Below, piece after piece: positions 13,601 to 24,190 of a stretch of 64,000 bases of DNA. The notes under the pieces were generated by a model that was not told the DNA's origin, ran no database searches, and saw only the letters and a program-made list of their open reading frames with translations. The translations under genes were made by a program, and so were the position numbers. The number at the start of each line of letters is the position of its first letter. Position 1 is the first letter of the stretch. The DNA is from Quercus robur (Eukaryota; Streptophyta; Magnoliopsida; Fagales; Fagaceae), in the NCBI RefSeq assembly GCF_932294415.1, contig NC_065536.1, positions 47,403,854-47,467,853 on the forward strand, read 5' to 3'.

Positions 13601-15170
13601 AAGCAAGACCAGCATGTCAGGCGTCTTTTCCTCGAGCACTATCCCTTCAGGAATGTCGAAGGCTTCTTGACTGATGTTCACTTAAGCAGTAACCCAAGGA
13701 CGATGACTGGGCTTGGGAGTGTCCTCGAAATTAGCACGGTAGAATACCTTTAAGTCTTTCTCCATATCAGCTTAGGTGGCCTCGGAGGTTGGATCTTCCT
13801 GTTCCTCGTCAAATGGAATTGGCTACTCATGTGAATAGAGAAGCTTAGCAGTAAGAGGAGCAAGTAGCTCAGCGTCTTTGAGTACCAGGAGGAGGAGGTG
13901 CAGTCAAGAACCCGAGGATAGCTACGTTGATTAGTGCAAGCCTCGGATCTTTGGCCTTAATCACGTGTTTAGGGGATTGAAAGTGTCTAGAGATGGGTTT
14001 GAACTTAAGGATCACGTGGACCGCCCGAAGTTGCCCGACTTGGTGAAGAAAGATCTCGAACTGTAAAATCCTGTTAAGATCCGCAAAGTTCACCAAGTTG
14101 TGATTTGGGGTAGTATGAAACTCGTCTGTAAATGAAACAGAGAAAAAGGGGTTAATTAAGAAAAAAGGTTGAAAACAAAGAATGCAAAATAAGAAGAGAG
14201 GGTATTCTAAGTTCTCGGGCACCCCACCTGGTTCCCCATCTTGGGTAGGGCAATGCAAACTATCATGCCATACCCTAGATGATGAGAAAGTCTTCATCCA
14301 TACCTATATTGGACTTGGGAATACAAGAAATCAACCTAACGGAGGGCACTTTACACTTAAAATAGTAGCCTGTTTCTTTTCCCTTTTGGCAATTGTAAAC
14401 CCAATTCACATCGTGGCAGGTAAGGTCGATCCCCATCTTTCGATTTAGCTTACACTGCCGAGGACCCTAAAAAGGTTAGGAGAGCATTAGGTCGGGGAAA
14501 GCCTAAAGTTAATAAGAAAATCCCTAGTTACCCTACCCATGGAAATTTTCATTCCGCCTTCAATAAGGGCAATCATGGGAATAACCACTGCCTCAGGTGG
14601 TTTATTTACAAACCATTCTCCTAGTTCACAATGTTGAAGTTCTACGTTTTCAAGGATCCTACACTTAGCCCTAAAAGCAACCATGCCCTCGGGGGTATCA
14701 ACTAATTTAGCAAACCTACCCATATGTTCCTATCAGGTAAAAATAAGAAGGGAAGAAAGAAAAAGAATTTCCTTTACAACAATGGATGAGAGGCCAAAGG
14801 CATTTACAAGCGCTGAAAGAAGATTTTCTAGGATTGCTACTTCAAAGAAAATTTGTAGAGAGCATGTAAATGGGAAAAAATTGCCCCCACTCCTCCTTTA
14901 TATAGGAGTGGGAAATGAGCAGTAAGTTTCCTGCTCATTAATCCCAATAAATTTGGACCGTTGGATCACCATTGCATCGTAGAACGTAGGGGGACAAGCA
15001 GCCGCCTGATGCAATAATTGTAGCAACGTGGGTACCGAAGCGTCAAGAATATTCATGAGACAGGTGAAACGACATCCCCACATGGGAATGCACTTGGCAC
15101 GTACTAGCCCTCCCATTACTACTAAAACCTCACTCTTAGAGTAGCTACTAAGAGCAAGGTTTTAAAGGGC
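13600..15170 (-). mobile_element. LTR-retrotransposon fossil with gag-like region (broken)
   Basis: Minus-strand sequence recalls the gag-like polyprotein of non-autonomous LTR elements common in tree genomes. Recognisable stretches lie at 14487-14723 (begins MGRFAKLVDTPEG) and 13869-14297 (contains HCPTQDGEPGG). A minus-strand TATA-like box (TATATAAAGG, about 14893-14904) about 170 bp before the gag-like start fits an LTR promoter. The element is broken in several places and has no visible polymerase region. It is old and certainly inactive. The family assignment is from memory of similar proteins. Confidence 0.6.
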
Positions 15171-15175
15171 TATTA

Positions 15176-15895
15176 TGTGGGGTCCGAGGACCAAGGAGAA
15201 CTAGTCGAGGATCAACTTGCCCAATCCAGGCCTAGAAGGGTAAGCGATCTCCAAGGACTTTGCCTACCTGAGGAGAGTAAGAGAATCTGGACAATTGGTA
15301 TTTTGTGAAAACCCAAGGAAAGGAGATAACAATGGGGGCAAGGATGGTGGGAGGAAGTGTCCTAAAGGATATACCTCCCACCTCCGCATTCAATGCCCTA
15401 CACTAACATTATTAGTTGCATTAATGTGAAAATGACTCCTGAATAGTAACTTCACAGCTAGCAGGCTCTTTTACCACCTTTAGTAGAGCCTTAATGGGAC
15501 AAGTATCCTAAGAAATGCCTTGAGACCTACAGGTGGAGGGTTAGGATGCATGAAAAATGGATATAAAAGGGAGGGAACCCCCAGAAAAATAGGATGAACA
15601 TTTTCCTAAGGACCAATAGAACAGAAAAGAGAAGCCTTGTGTAGAATTGGAACTAAATCTATATACAAGAGATTGATCCTTGGACTTGCCCAAGGAGGAC
15701 ATTATCCTTAATTGCTGTTCAAATTGCTCTTATCTGTTACTTTGACTCTTTGGTCTTATACTTGGACTTATCCAAGGATTGCACTTGAGCTAGTTACTCA
15801 CTTTTTTAAAAAGTCTATTGTTTGGGTTTGATTCGATGGACAAGATACCACTGATCTAAGTAGGCTTGAGTCTTTATCAATTTCGAGTCCTTACC
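15176..15895 (+). mobile_element. Solo-LTR-like fragment of a Gypsy-type element
   Basis: Starts with TGTGGGGTCCGAGGACC and ends near GAGTCCTTAC, the style of Gypsy LTR ends in trees. A TATA-like ATATAAAAGG lies at about 15560 on the + strand, with transcript-leader-like sequence after it. No second copy and no internal coding region in the same orientation were seen, so it is a solo or truncated LTR beside the minus-strand gag fossil. The exact right end and target duplication are uncertain. Confidence 0.5.
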
Positions 15896-16131
15896 GTGAT
15901 AATCTTAAATTATAACAAATGCAAATTATTAATTTTTTTCTCAAAAAAATAAAAAAGCCTCTAAGCAAGGGCGTTGTCAATTTTAAAGCATGTTAACCTA
16001 ATTTTTTTAATTTTTTTTTTTTTTTTTACAAAATTAATCATTATCATCAGCAGTGACAAAAGAGGCAGCATGATGTAGCGGCGCAACACGGTATCAACTC
16101 CAAATCAGCCGTGCGTGCTAAGGGAGTACAA

Positions 16132-16154
16132 GAAGATTCGACGATTTTCTAGAA
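16132..16154 (+). promoter_or_regulatory. Heat-shock element array 1 (4 of 5 phased pentamers)
   Basis: GAA at 16132, TTC at 16137, a degenerate unit (CGA) at 16142, TTC at 16147 and GAA at 16152 are spaced exactly 5 bp apart, the binding pattern of trimeric heat-shock factors. A TATAAA lies ten bases downstream (about 16165). Confidence 0.8.
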
Positions 16155-16212
16155 CTCGCCCCCATATAAAATCCCCTTCTCTTCAAAAAATATATCCCTC
16201 TCCGGAAATATA

Positions 16213-16230
16213 GAAATTTCTCGAACTTTC
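16213..16230 (+). promoter_or_regulatory. Heat-shock element array 2 (4 perfect phased pentamers)
   Basis: GAA 16213, TTC 16218, GAA 16223 and TTC 16228 stand in exact 5-bp phase with no mismatch. It lies 22 bp upstream of the second TATA box (16252) and 135 bp before the BAG start codon. Confidence 0.85.
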
Positions 16231-16251
16231 AGGTAATCACAAGCTAACTCT

Positions 16252-16259
16252 TATATAAA
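16252..16259 (+). promoter_or_regulatory. TATA box of BAG gene
   Basis: TATATAAA directly downstream of heat-shock array 2 and about 113 bp before the ATG. It would place the transcript start near 16285. A second TATAAA lies at about 16165 behind array 1, so two start sites are possible. Confidence 0.65.
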
Positions 16260-16364
16260 CTCCCCAAATCCATTTCGTTTCTCACCAAAACACTTTCAAA
16301 AACACACAAAACAAACACTCTCAATATCACAGAAAAAGCACTTTCTACTTATATATTGAGGATA

Positions 16365-17672
16365 ATGGACATTCCGTTGTTCGCAAGCCGCCGTTGGAAT
16401 ACGAAAACGACGCCGTCGTCTCGGAAAGTAGTGTCGATCCCGGTCCAATTCGTCGGGTCGGGTCGGGGCGGATCGGAGTCCGACTCTTCGGCGTTGAAGA
16501 TCCAGAAGGTGTTCCGAGGGTTTCTGGTGAGGAAGAGCGTGAAGAAGATCGCGGCGATCAGGAGAGAAGTCGATGAGGTGGAGAGGCGGATCTCGAGGGA
16601 GGAGGCGCTGGAATCGATGAAGAACGACCCGAAGGAGAGGCTGAGGGTGAACGAGACGCTGATGAGCTTGCTCTTCAGGTTGGATTCGGTGAGAGGCGTC
16701 GATTCGGGGGTTAGGGATTGCCGGAAGAGTGTGATCAAGAGGGCGATCGCGTTGCAGGAGTTTTTGGACTCCATTGTTGCTGATGAACAAACCCTAGGTG
16801 GTGTTGATGAAGCTCCCGACTCCTCCGAAATCGGTGAAAAGCAAGGTAAAGTCTCTGAGTCTGAGGTTGAGGTTTCTGGTGCTGATTGCAATTTGTCTGC
16901 GAATTGTGATGAGTATGAGAAAATACAAGTTGCTGAGTCTATGAGTAATTTGAGTGAGCCTAAAGAGACTCTAAAATCTGCTGCTGATTTAGTTTGTAAT
17001 TGTAATTTGTCTGCGAATTGTGATGGTTTAGAGTCGGAAAATCGTGTTGATTTTGATGAGTCCGAGAAGATTCAAGTTGCTGAGTCTATGAGTAATTTGA
17101 GTGAGCCTAATGAGACTCTAAAATCTGCTGCTGATTTAGTTGGTAATTGCAATTTGTCTTCGAATAATGATGGTTTAGAGTCGGAAAATCGTGTTGATTT
17201 TGATGAGTCTGAGAAGATTCAAGCTGCTGAGTCTAATGAGACTTTAAACCAGTCTGTTGAGACTCAGAGCGAGTCAGGGTCGACTGGGAATCCAGAGAGT
17301 TTGGTTGAGGAAAATTCGTTGAAGAAAGAGGTTGAGGAGGAGGGGACGGAGATTGCTGAGGCTGAGAGGAAAGAAGGGAATGAGAAAGAAGAAGATTGCT
17401 GTTTTGGAGGGAGAGAGGATAGCAAGAGGAGCAGGGAGCTTTTGGAGAAGATAATGGAGGACAATAAGAAAATGATGGGTTTGATGATCGAACTCTTTCA
17501 GAGGAATGAGACGCAGACGAAATTGTTGAGCTCGCTGTCGCAGAGAGTTGGGCAGCTGGAGAAGGCTTTCATGTGTGACAAGTTGAGAAAGATGAAGAAG
17601 AAGGGTGCTGCTAAGACTATAGTAGATGGGGTGGAAAAATCGCCTGATGCAAAGAAGTCCGAAAAGAGATAG
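16365..17672 (+). CDS. BAG-family co-chaperone with IQ motif (BAG5/BAG6-like), single exon
   Basis: An intronless 435-aa protein. Residues 43-60 (ALKIQKVFRGFLVRKSVK) form an IQ calmodulin-binding motif that runs into a BAG domain at about 60-138, the arrangement of plant BAG5/6/7/8 proteins. BAG domains bind the Hsp70 ATPase domain and promote nucleotide exchange; the plant IQ type couples this to calmodulin. After residue about 165 comes an acidic, low-complexity middle with three copies of a 49-residue unit, then a Glu/Lys-rich stretch and a C-terminal coiled-coil-like helix (about 350-410). It is about twice as long as Arabidopsis BAG5, so the exact orthologue is unclear. The first AUG in frame, at 16365, follows a leader that carries the HSE/TATA promoter, which predicts strong heat induction. 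An N-terminal basic stretch (ASRRWNTK) could be an organelle signal, but this is weak. Confidence 0.92.
   Translation: MDIPLFASRRWNTKTTPSSRKVVSIPVQFVGSGRGGSESDSSALKIQKVFRGFLVRKSVKKIAAIRREVDEVERRISREEALESMKNDPKERLRVNETLMSLLFRLDSVRGVDSGVRDCRKSVIKRAIALQEFLDSIVADEQTLGGVDEAPDSSEIGEKQGKVSESEVEVSGADCNLSANCDEYEKIQVAESMSNLSEPKETLKSAADLVCNCNLSANCDGLESENRVDFDESEKIQVAESMSNLSEPNETLKSAADLVGNCNLSSNNDGLESENRVDFDESEKIQAAESNETLNQSVETQSESGSTGNPESLVEENSLKKEVEEEGTEIAEAERKEGNEKEEDCCFGGREDSKRSRELLEKIMEDNKKMMGLMIELFQRNETQTKLLSSLSQRVGQLEKAFMCDKLRKMKKKGAAKTIVDGVEKSPDAKKSEKR
16885..17250 (+). repeat. 147-bp in-frame tandem repeat inside BAG gene
   Basis: Copies start at about 16885, 16998 and 17145. The last two are exactly 147 bp (49 codons) apart; the first copy is 114 bp because 11 codons (the GLESENRVDFD part) are absent. 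All length steps are multiples of three, so the frame is kept. The unit reads NCNLSANCDGLESENRV.. with ESMSNLSEPNETLKSAADL. Confidence 0.9.
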
Positions 17673-17699
17673 TGAGGTGCACAACATTTGTTCAATCTT

Positions 17700-19450
17700 T
17701 AGGCTTATTGTAAAGAATTAGGAATTTATGTTCTGATTTTGGAAGCTGGTGAAAGGAAAAAAAAAAAAAAAAAGGGCTGCTATTGTTGTGTTTTTTCCAC
17801 TTTCGAGTTTGTTTAAGCTGATTCTCTTTGTTCAAAATACAGGTGTGTTCTTTTGTTAGTTTGATTCAAGTTATTGATGAATTTTTCTTTTGTAGCAAAT
17901 ATGCCTGTGTTTCTGATATTCATTGTGGTTGTGATGCATAAGCCTTTTTGGTAAAAGTTTCGTTAGTATCACTAATTTATGTATCACCAAGCTGTTTTGT
18001 GTTATTTAAAATCTCTGTTCATCATAATCATATTTGTGTGGCTGATGATGCTGACATAAAAATTTAATGTGGCCTGGTGGTTTAAAGAGGGTTTCATTTA
18101 GTCTTGACTCTCTCTGCTTGCACATCTAGTTTGATGTTTTAATCCTTTTCATGAAAGGATTCAAAATGGCAAATCCGATTATATGACTTGTCAAAATGGC
18201 AAAACTTGTTTATTTACTATGTTTAGCATTGGTGGGTAGCAGTTGCTATTTTGCATCAGGGGGAGGGTTTTGTACAAAATTCGAAGACATGGTTGTATAT
18301 GGTGTTATATTTTTTATTACAATTAAATTTAATTCAATTATGTTTTGAATTTAATGAATTTAATTGTGAAACCCAATGTACTAACCTAACTTTAATTCTT
18401 TACAGTATCCATCTGTTTGCTTTAATCAATCTTTTTATCTGCTTTGAAGTTGGAAACATAAAAACAGAGCACTCTTTTGCATTGACTCTGGCAGTTTGCA
18501 AGGGATCTTTTGTATATTGATGAACAAGTCCCTATTGCTTCCGTTTTCTTGTGATTTATCTTTTTTTTTTTTTTGTGTGTTATGATCTTTTCATGCATCA
18601 GTCACTGAGGAAATGTCATTACTTTTACTAAGATATCTGCTATAAATGGTGCTAAAAGAGCCTTTATTTCATTTTTGCTTATTGATTTGTCCACGTATGG
18701 ATTTACACTTTCTTTCGTAGTTCTGTGGGTATATGAGAATGAAAAAAGGAACATTATAGTGTCGTTTCTATTTCAAAACTGTAGATTTTTTTCTGATAGT
18801 GGGGGATTTGAGCCCTAGTTCTTCTCGTAAAAGAGAGCAAGCAATATCATTGAGTTATAAGTCCACTACTAACCTCTGGGATCCAATGGAGGAGAGGGAG
18901 TTGAATCCTAGTACTTCTCATAAAAGAGAGCAAGCAATGTCGTTGATTTTTAAGTTCATTAACCTTGGGCTATTTTTGTAGAAAATATCAGGAGGTGTTT
19001 GTTGAGTTACAAAGCTTTTGGCAAAGAGAAGCAAATAATTATTTGCTAAGAACAAGATATATTATATATCACAATAGAAGACCTAGGCTAGGCATTCAAG
19101 AAAATTCATCAAACTTTATACTAGATGGCCCCACAATAGAAGTGTTAAGTTGCTACATCAATGTTATACTAGAAGGCTCCATTGAAGAGATAGACCACTA
19201 GTGTAAGGCAATGTTTATATAAAGGCTATATGGCATTTCCTTTTCTTTTGTTTTCTTTCTATCTTTTTTATTCTTCATAAATTCCACACAGCACTGGTAT
19301 ATATGGAATGCATTAGTGGATAGGAGATCAGAACAAAACCAATGTCATACTTAGAAACCCAAATCCCTAGTTTAACCGTTAATGTTGTATATATAGGTAT
19401 ATACAAGGATAGGTTGTAATAATGTTGTTTGAGTTTGGAGATTATGGTTT
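17700..19450. other. Spacer between BAG gene and Copia element
   Basis: The 3' flank of the BAG gene (a 16-base A run near 17758) is followed by AT-rich sequence. No conserved protein was recognised in it. The tandem repeat 18809-18960 is listed separately. Confidence 0.5.
18809..18960 (+). repeat. Two-copy tandem repeat, period about 92 bp
   Basis: TTGAGCCCTAGTTCTTCTCG at about 18809 recurs as TTGAATCCTAGTACTTCTCA at about 18901. Both are followed by TAAAAGAGAGCAAGCAAT. The two units differ by scattered substitutions. The 'ccctagttctt' block resembles a B-box-like segment of dispersed plant repeats, but no polymerase III gene is evident. Confidence 0.7.
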
Positions 19451-19458
19451 CATAAAGT

Positions 19459-19589
19459 TGAAAATTCAAGTTCTGAAATTTTCTAATTGAAAATTCGAAA
19501 ATCTGAATTTTTTGAAATTTTTTGCAGAATTTTCTAGTGACTGTTTAGAAAGGTTGAAGAGGTTTCAATCTTTGTTAACCGTTTTATAG

Positions 19590-19623
<34 letters not shown>

Positions 19624-19768
19624 ACTTCCCATATGTGTTTCTTCATAAAACATACGTGCCTTTTTATGAATAGAGACTTATGTTTATTTGAAAAATAACT
19701 AATTCTCCATATATGTTTTTTCATGAAATATAATCCTATGGGAATAAATAGAGAATTATATTCATTTG

Positions 19769-19812
<44 letters not shown>

Positions 19813-20031
19813 AAGAAATCCTATAGTCATTCTCCATAATTGCTATCTGTAGAACGAAACATTTTGGTTGTATTCTAGGGACAAATTTGCGATAACCGTT
19901 TAGCAACAAAAAGTGTGGGGGGCAAATATTGTTTAAGGAAAACGATATAATACTTCCAAGTTATCTTTTTTCTGTTTGTCTTTTGTGTTAACCTTATTCT
20001 TCCATTATTACTTTGTGTAATATTCTCAACA
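19459..20031 (+). repeat. 5' LTR of the Copia fossil
   Basis: TG...CA ended copy beginning TGAAAATTCAAG and ending CTCAACA. It shares the block TGGGGGGCAAATATTGT and the TATA-like GGAATAAATAGAG with the 3' LTR. It is longer than its partner mainly because of A-tract growth near 19590-19620 and 19771-19811. Confidence 0.8.
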
Positions 20032-22540
20032 ATCTTAGACAATATTTGACTACAAGACAAGGAGTAAATGATAGTACAACTTTGAAGATATTGAACTATG
20101 GTTTGGTGAAATTGAATCGCTTTGATAGAACCAATTTTACACGTTAGAAAGAGCAATTGGCTTGGATTTGAAGAGTTCTTCAAATGATGAATCGATCATA
20201 AAAAAGATTCAATGGAACAAGGCTTAAAGAAACAAGTTTCTTTGTTGGCAAGACAAGGAGATGATTCTTTCACATTGTGAATGTATTAAATGTTCATAGT
20301 TTGAACATTAAAAATATGAATTTCTTGTTTATGAGCAATTTGAATTTCAAATTGATTGATGAGTTTCTTTGTTAGAATCTTTGCATGTGTTGCGAATTTA
20401 TGTACAACTTGAGAATTCTGACATAGAAACATTTATGAAATAATATTTGTGGAATAATTGTTTCTTTACATTGTTTGGAATCTTAGTATTGAAACTAAGT
20501 AATTCTGGGAGGTTTTTGATTTGTGGGTTCTTGTTATCACAAGAAAGTTAGAACTTTGGTATATGGGTTGTCATGTTTTCTATGATTTCTTATTGAAATT
20601 GCTATCAACAAGTTCAGTCTTTTCTCGTGTTAAATAAACGTGGAGTATAAACATTAATTGATATTTTAATAGAATTGTTAATGCTACTGTTTTTCATTAG
20701 TAACCATGTGAATGACAAACACCACGGACACACACCCACCCACCTTTATGGTTTTCATAGACATCTTGATTGATTTTAAAAGGCATGATTGGTTTTAAGT
20801 CATTTATATGTATATATATTTGACTTATCATTCTTTTGAGAATTGATATTAATTTCATAGGTTGAATAGTGCTTTTTATAACAAGAAGAATATGTAATGT
20901 TTCCTTTGTGGAAAGAAAGGCCATTATTTTTGAGAATATAAATTCTTAAAAAATAAGAAAGATAAAGATGGAAATGCCAATGAAGCAATTGTCATAAAGG
21001 ACATTATTGCTATGGTAAGTGATGTATGTAATAAAGATCACTATATTTCATAAGGCTGTAGTTATAAATCCTTCCGATTGGTGGTTTGATTCGATGTTGT
21101 ATGTGTGCAACTACAAGGCACAATTCAAGACTTATGAGGAGTCCTCCATAGAACTAGAGACGCTTGTGGATATCCACAGTAAGGCAAAAGTTCATGGAAA
21201 GTGCATTGTTAAAGTGAAATTGAGTTTTGGCAAGAAGTTCTCTTGGCCAATGCTATGTTTTTCACATACCTGATATCAAGAGAAGCCAATTTATTATTTA
21301 AGAATGGTCTTGTTCAAGTATGGAACACTAGTAGGTAATGGATATGCTACTAATGATATGTTCAAACTTAGTATCATTTATCAATATGTTTTGGTTGTGC
21401 TTATATTATTTATGGCATGCTAGATTGAGATTTTAAAATTTCAAATTCTTGAAATTTATGTCAAAACATGATATAATTTATATAAGCATGATGACTTGAA
21501 TTGAATGGTGTATTAACTGGAAATGGTGAATATTTTTAAGTGTCTATTCTTCTTTATGAGGAACATGTCATAATACACCAAAGTGCAATCCTTTATACAC
21601 CCTCATAAAATGGTTTGGTCAAAAGAGAAAACTCTATTTGATATGGTGAATGCCATAAACTTGAGTGTAATCAGCTAAGTTCCTATCTGATCAATGAAAA
21701 TAAACTTTGCTTAGTATATGCTATGTGTATAATAGAGTTTCATTTCAAAGGTATTTCATATGTTTTATGAAATGAGAAAGTGATTAAATGCTTATCATTT
21801 TAAATTGTGGGGGTGTTTAACCTCTTATAAAATGATAGACCAAAAAGAACTAATTAGTCGAAGAGCTATATAAAGTGTATATGTAGGTTTTAAATAAATT
21901 CGAGGGTATGTAGTTTATTAGACTTAATATCTAATATAAGAGCAAAATCAAAGGATATTGAATTTATTAAGTTTAAATTCAAAGATGATTTCAAGAATAT
22001 CCCAATGTCTACTTAAACACGAGTAAATTACTCCAATGTTAAATATTACATTAAGTGGTATTAAAAATTTAAACGTGATTCACCAAGTGAACATAGGTGG
22101 AGTCAAAGTATAATAAATAAAAGAGATTTTAATCCAAATTTTATTTCATGTGAAACTCTTGTTTACCTTGTTAAAGGTAATAAAAGTGTAGTCTTAATTA
22201 AATACTCATGATATTCTTTAAGGGAAGTGATCTTAAAGTTTGAGAAAGTTTTGTGCTTCTAAAAAGACGTAGCGTTCTATTGTAAAAGTTATTAATGATG
22301 AGATAGACTCGATATTATTATTTAATAATAATTGGGTCTTAATAGATCTACCTCTAGTTTTAAAACCAATTGGTTGTGAGTGGGTATTATAATAAGATAT
22401 AAAAACTTTTGGTCTAAGGTTAATAGTAAAAGGTTTGAAACAAAAGGAAAAAAAAAAAAAAAGATTTTTGATATCTGTACACTAGTAACTATTTGTGTTA
22501 TTAGTTTGATATCTTTAAAACCATTCATATAATTTTAAAG

Positions 22541-23046
22541 TGAAAATTCAAATTCTAGAATTTTCTAAGTGAAAATTCGAAAATCTAAATTTTTTGAAAT
22601 TTTCTGCATAATTTTTTGATGACTGTTTAGAAAGGTTGAAGAAGTTTCAATTTTTGTTAACCGTTTTATGAAAAAAATAACTAACTCTCCATACGTGCCT
22701 TTTCATGAATAGAAGCTTATGTTCACTTGAAAAATAACTAACTCTCCATACATGTCTTTTCATGAAACATAACCCTATGGGTATAAATAGAGGCTTATGT
22801 TCACTTAAAAAAAACACACAAGAAACACAAAAAATCCTGTGGTCATTCTCCAGAATTGTTATTTGTAGAACCTAACATCTTGGTTGTATCCTGGAGACAA
22901 ATTTACGATAATCCTTTAGTAACAAAAGTGTGGGGGGCAAATATTGTCTAAGGAAAACGATATAGTGCTTCCAAGTTATCTATTTTCTGTTTGTCTTTTG
23001 TGTTAACCTTATTACTCCATTATTACTTTGTGTAATATCCTCAACA
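22541..23046 (+). repeat. 3' LTR of the Copia fossil
   Basis: Begins TGAAAATTCAAATTC, ends CCTCAACA and keeps GGGTATAAATAGAGGC as a TATA-like promoter. It is clearly alignable with 19459-20031 but with numerous substitutions, which implies an old insertion. The 5-bp flanks of the two LTRs do not match. Confidence 0.8.
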
Positions 23047-23057
23047 GTTAACCCATT

Positions 23058-23233
23058 TATACCACCGTGCATCCTTGGCGTGATGGTCGCTTTACAAGTA
23101 TAAGTACTTACGGGGTTTAGGGGGTAATGGCTGAAATTCAAGTCTTCACGAGAGAGTTTTACACACATATACACTTAAATTAGGTTAGAGTAGAATTTCT
23201 ATCTTTAAAAAACAAAAAAAAAAAAAAAAATCT
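23058..23233 (+). mobile_element. tRNA-type SINE with exact 10-bp target duplication
   Basis: TTAACCCATT stands at 23048-23057 and 23234-23243. Between them lies a SINE-like body with an A-box-like TTGGCGTGATGG near its start, a B-box-like AATTCAAGTCTTC near 23137, an ACACACATATACACTTA block, and an A-rich tail (about 23206-23230). The tRNA-like head, A tail and duplication together identify a SINE. It sits one base after the 3' LTR of the Copia fossil, so it inserted at the element's edge. Confidence 0.8.
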
Positions 23234-23849
23234 TTAACCCATTGGACAAAGTTTAGCTACAAAATTGGTTGTAACTTAAGGTTATAAACTCATTCAATAA
23301 AATAAATATTACAATATATTTTTGACAATCTAACCGTTGAATTGCATGTTCTTTACACTCTTAATACACATCTTAAATTTTGTGTCAATCAGATATTATT
23401 TACTATATGATCTATAAGCTTATATTTTGTGTATAATTTTAAATTACAAAAACTTGAAATTTAAAAAATTGATTGATAACATAATTATTAATTTTTAATT
23501 TTCTTGAAATTTTGCAAGCATGGAGAATATAATAAGAAAATGTAATTCAATGATGGATTTATTAAAATTCATCTACAGTAAAAAAATATTAAGTAAGTTT
23601 ATAACCTAAAGTTAAAACTAATTTTGTAATTAAATTTCCTAATCCATTTATCTTAAGAGCAATCAACTCAAAGGGATTAACTTTGAATAGGTTTATACCT
23701 AAGTTGATCGTAAAAATAAAGGTACTTATGACAGATATTTGTTTATGTTTTCATATTTCAGAAGTCGTTTTCCACCTCATCCAAAATTTATCAATTGAAC
23801 CTCCACTCCTTACCCCTATTGTCTGTCACCCAAAATTTATCAACTGAAT

Positions 23850-24190
23850 ATGCATTTGGATTGCGTTTTTGGTATTGCATTTTTGCGTTTGCGTTTTCCT
23901 CTTTTTTTTTTTTTTTTTTTTTATTGAGAAGCGCGTTTCAAGTGGTAATTTGTTTGTCAGTGGGTCCTGTGCACTGTGCACGGGACCACTACCTCGTTGA
24001 CCAGCAAAATTTTCACTAGAATATGTCTATCATTGGGTCCCGTGCATTGTTCACGGAACTCACAAACCTCTTTTTCCAACAAAACTTTCATTAAAATAGA
24101 TCACACGATACAATTCATACATTTAAAAATTATTTTGATACAGTGTTTTCAATTTTCAGTTTTCAGCAAAATAAACAGTATCCAAACGAA
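23850..24190. mobile_element. hAT-like MITE
   Basis: Ends carry ATTTGGATTGCG and GTATCCAAACGAACC, imperfect inverted repeats of the style GTTTGGAT..ATCCAAAC. The flanks 23842-23849 (AACTGAAT) and 24191-24198 (CCCTGAAT) match at 6 of 8 positions, like an aged 8-bp hAT duplication. The interior has a near-perfect hairpin around GTGCACTGTGCAC (about 23966-23980) and a TTTTGCTGAAAACTGAAAA block (minus strand) shared with the MITE near 55.3 kb. Confidence 0.6.

Larger units (their letters stand above)
19459..23046 (+). mobile_element. Copia-type LTR retrotransposon, old and broken
   Basis: Two direct LTR copies (19459-20031 and 22541-23046) bracket about 2.5 kb. The interior keeps faint + strand traces in Copia order: a gag-like start (NRFDRTNFT style, about 20110-20150), a CCHC zinc-knuckle trace (about 20900-20930), a protease-region trace (NPSDWWFDSM.., about 21070-21150) and a reverse-transcriptase entry motif (DLPLVLKPIGCEWV, 22343-22384). 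It is far shorter than a full element, so much of integrase and reverse transcriptase is gone. It carries many breaks (well over ten) and clearly diverged LTRs. This is an inactive fossil. Confidence 0.8.

Noticed and set aside
13869-15116. Host gene at 13.9-15.1 kb
   Set aside because: The minus-strand stretches resemble retroelement gag-like sequence, are broken and sit beside LTR sequence, so treated as a fossil.
17264-17695. Ser/Leu-rich minus-strand frames opposite the BAG gene
   Set aside because: Shadows produced by the Glu/Lys-rich coding strand.
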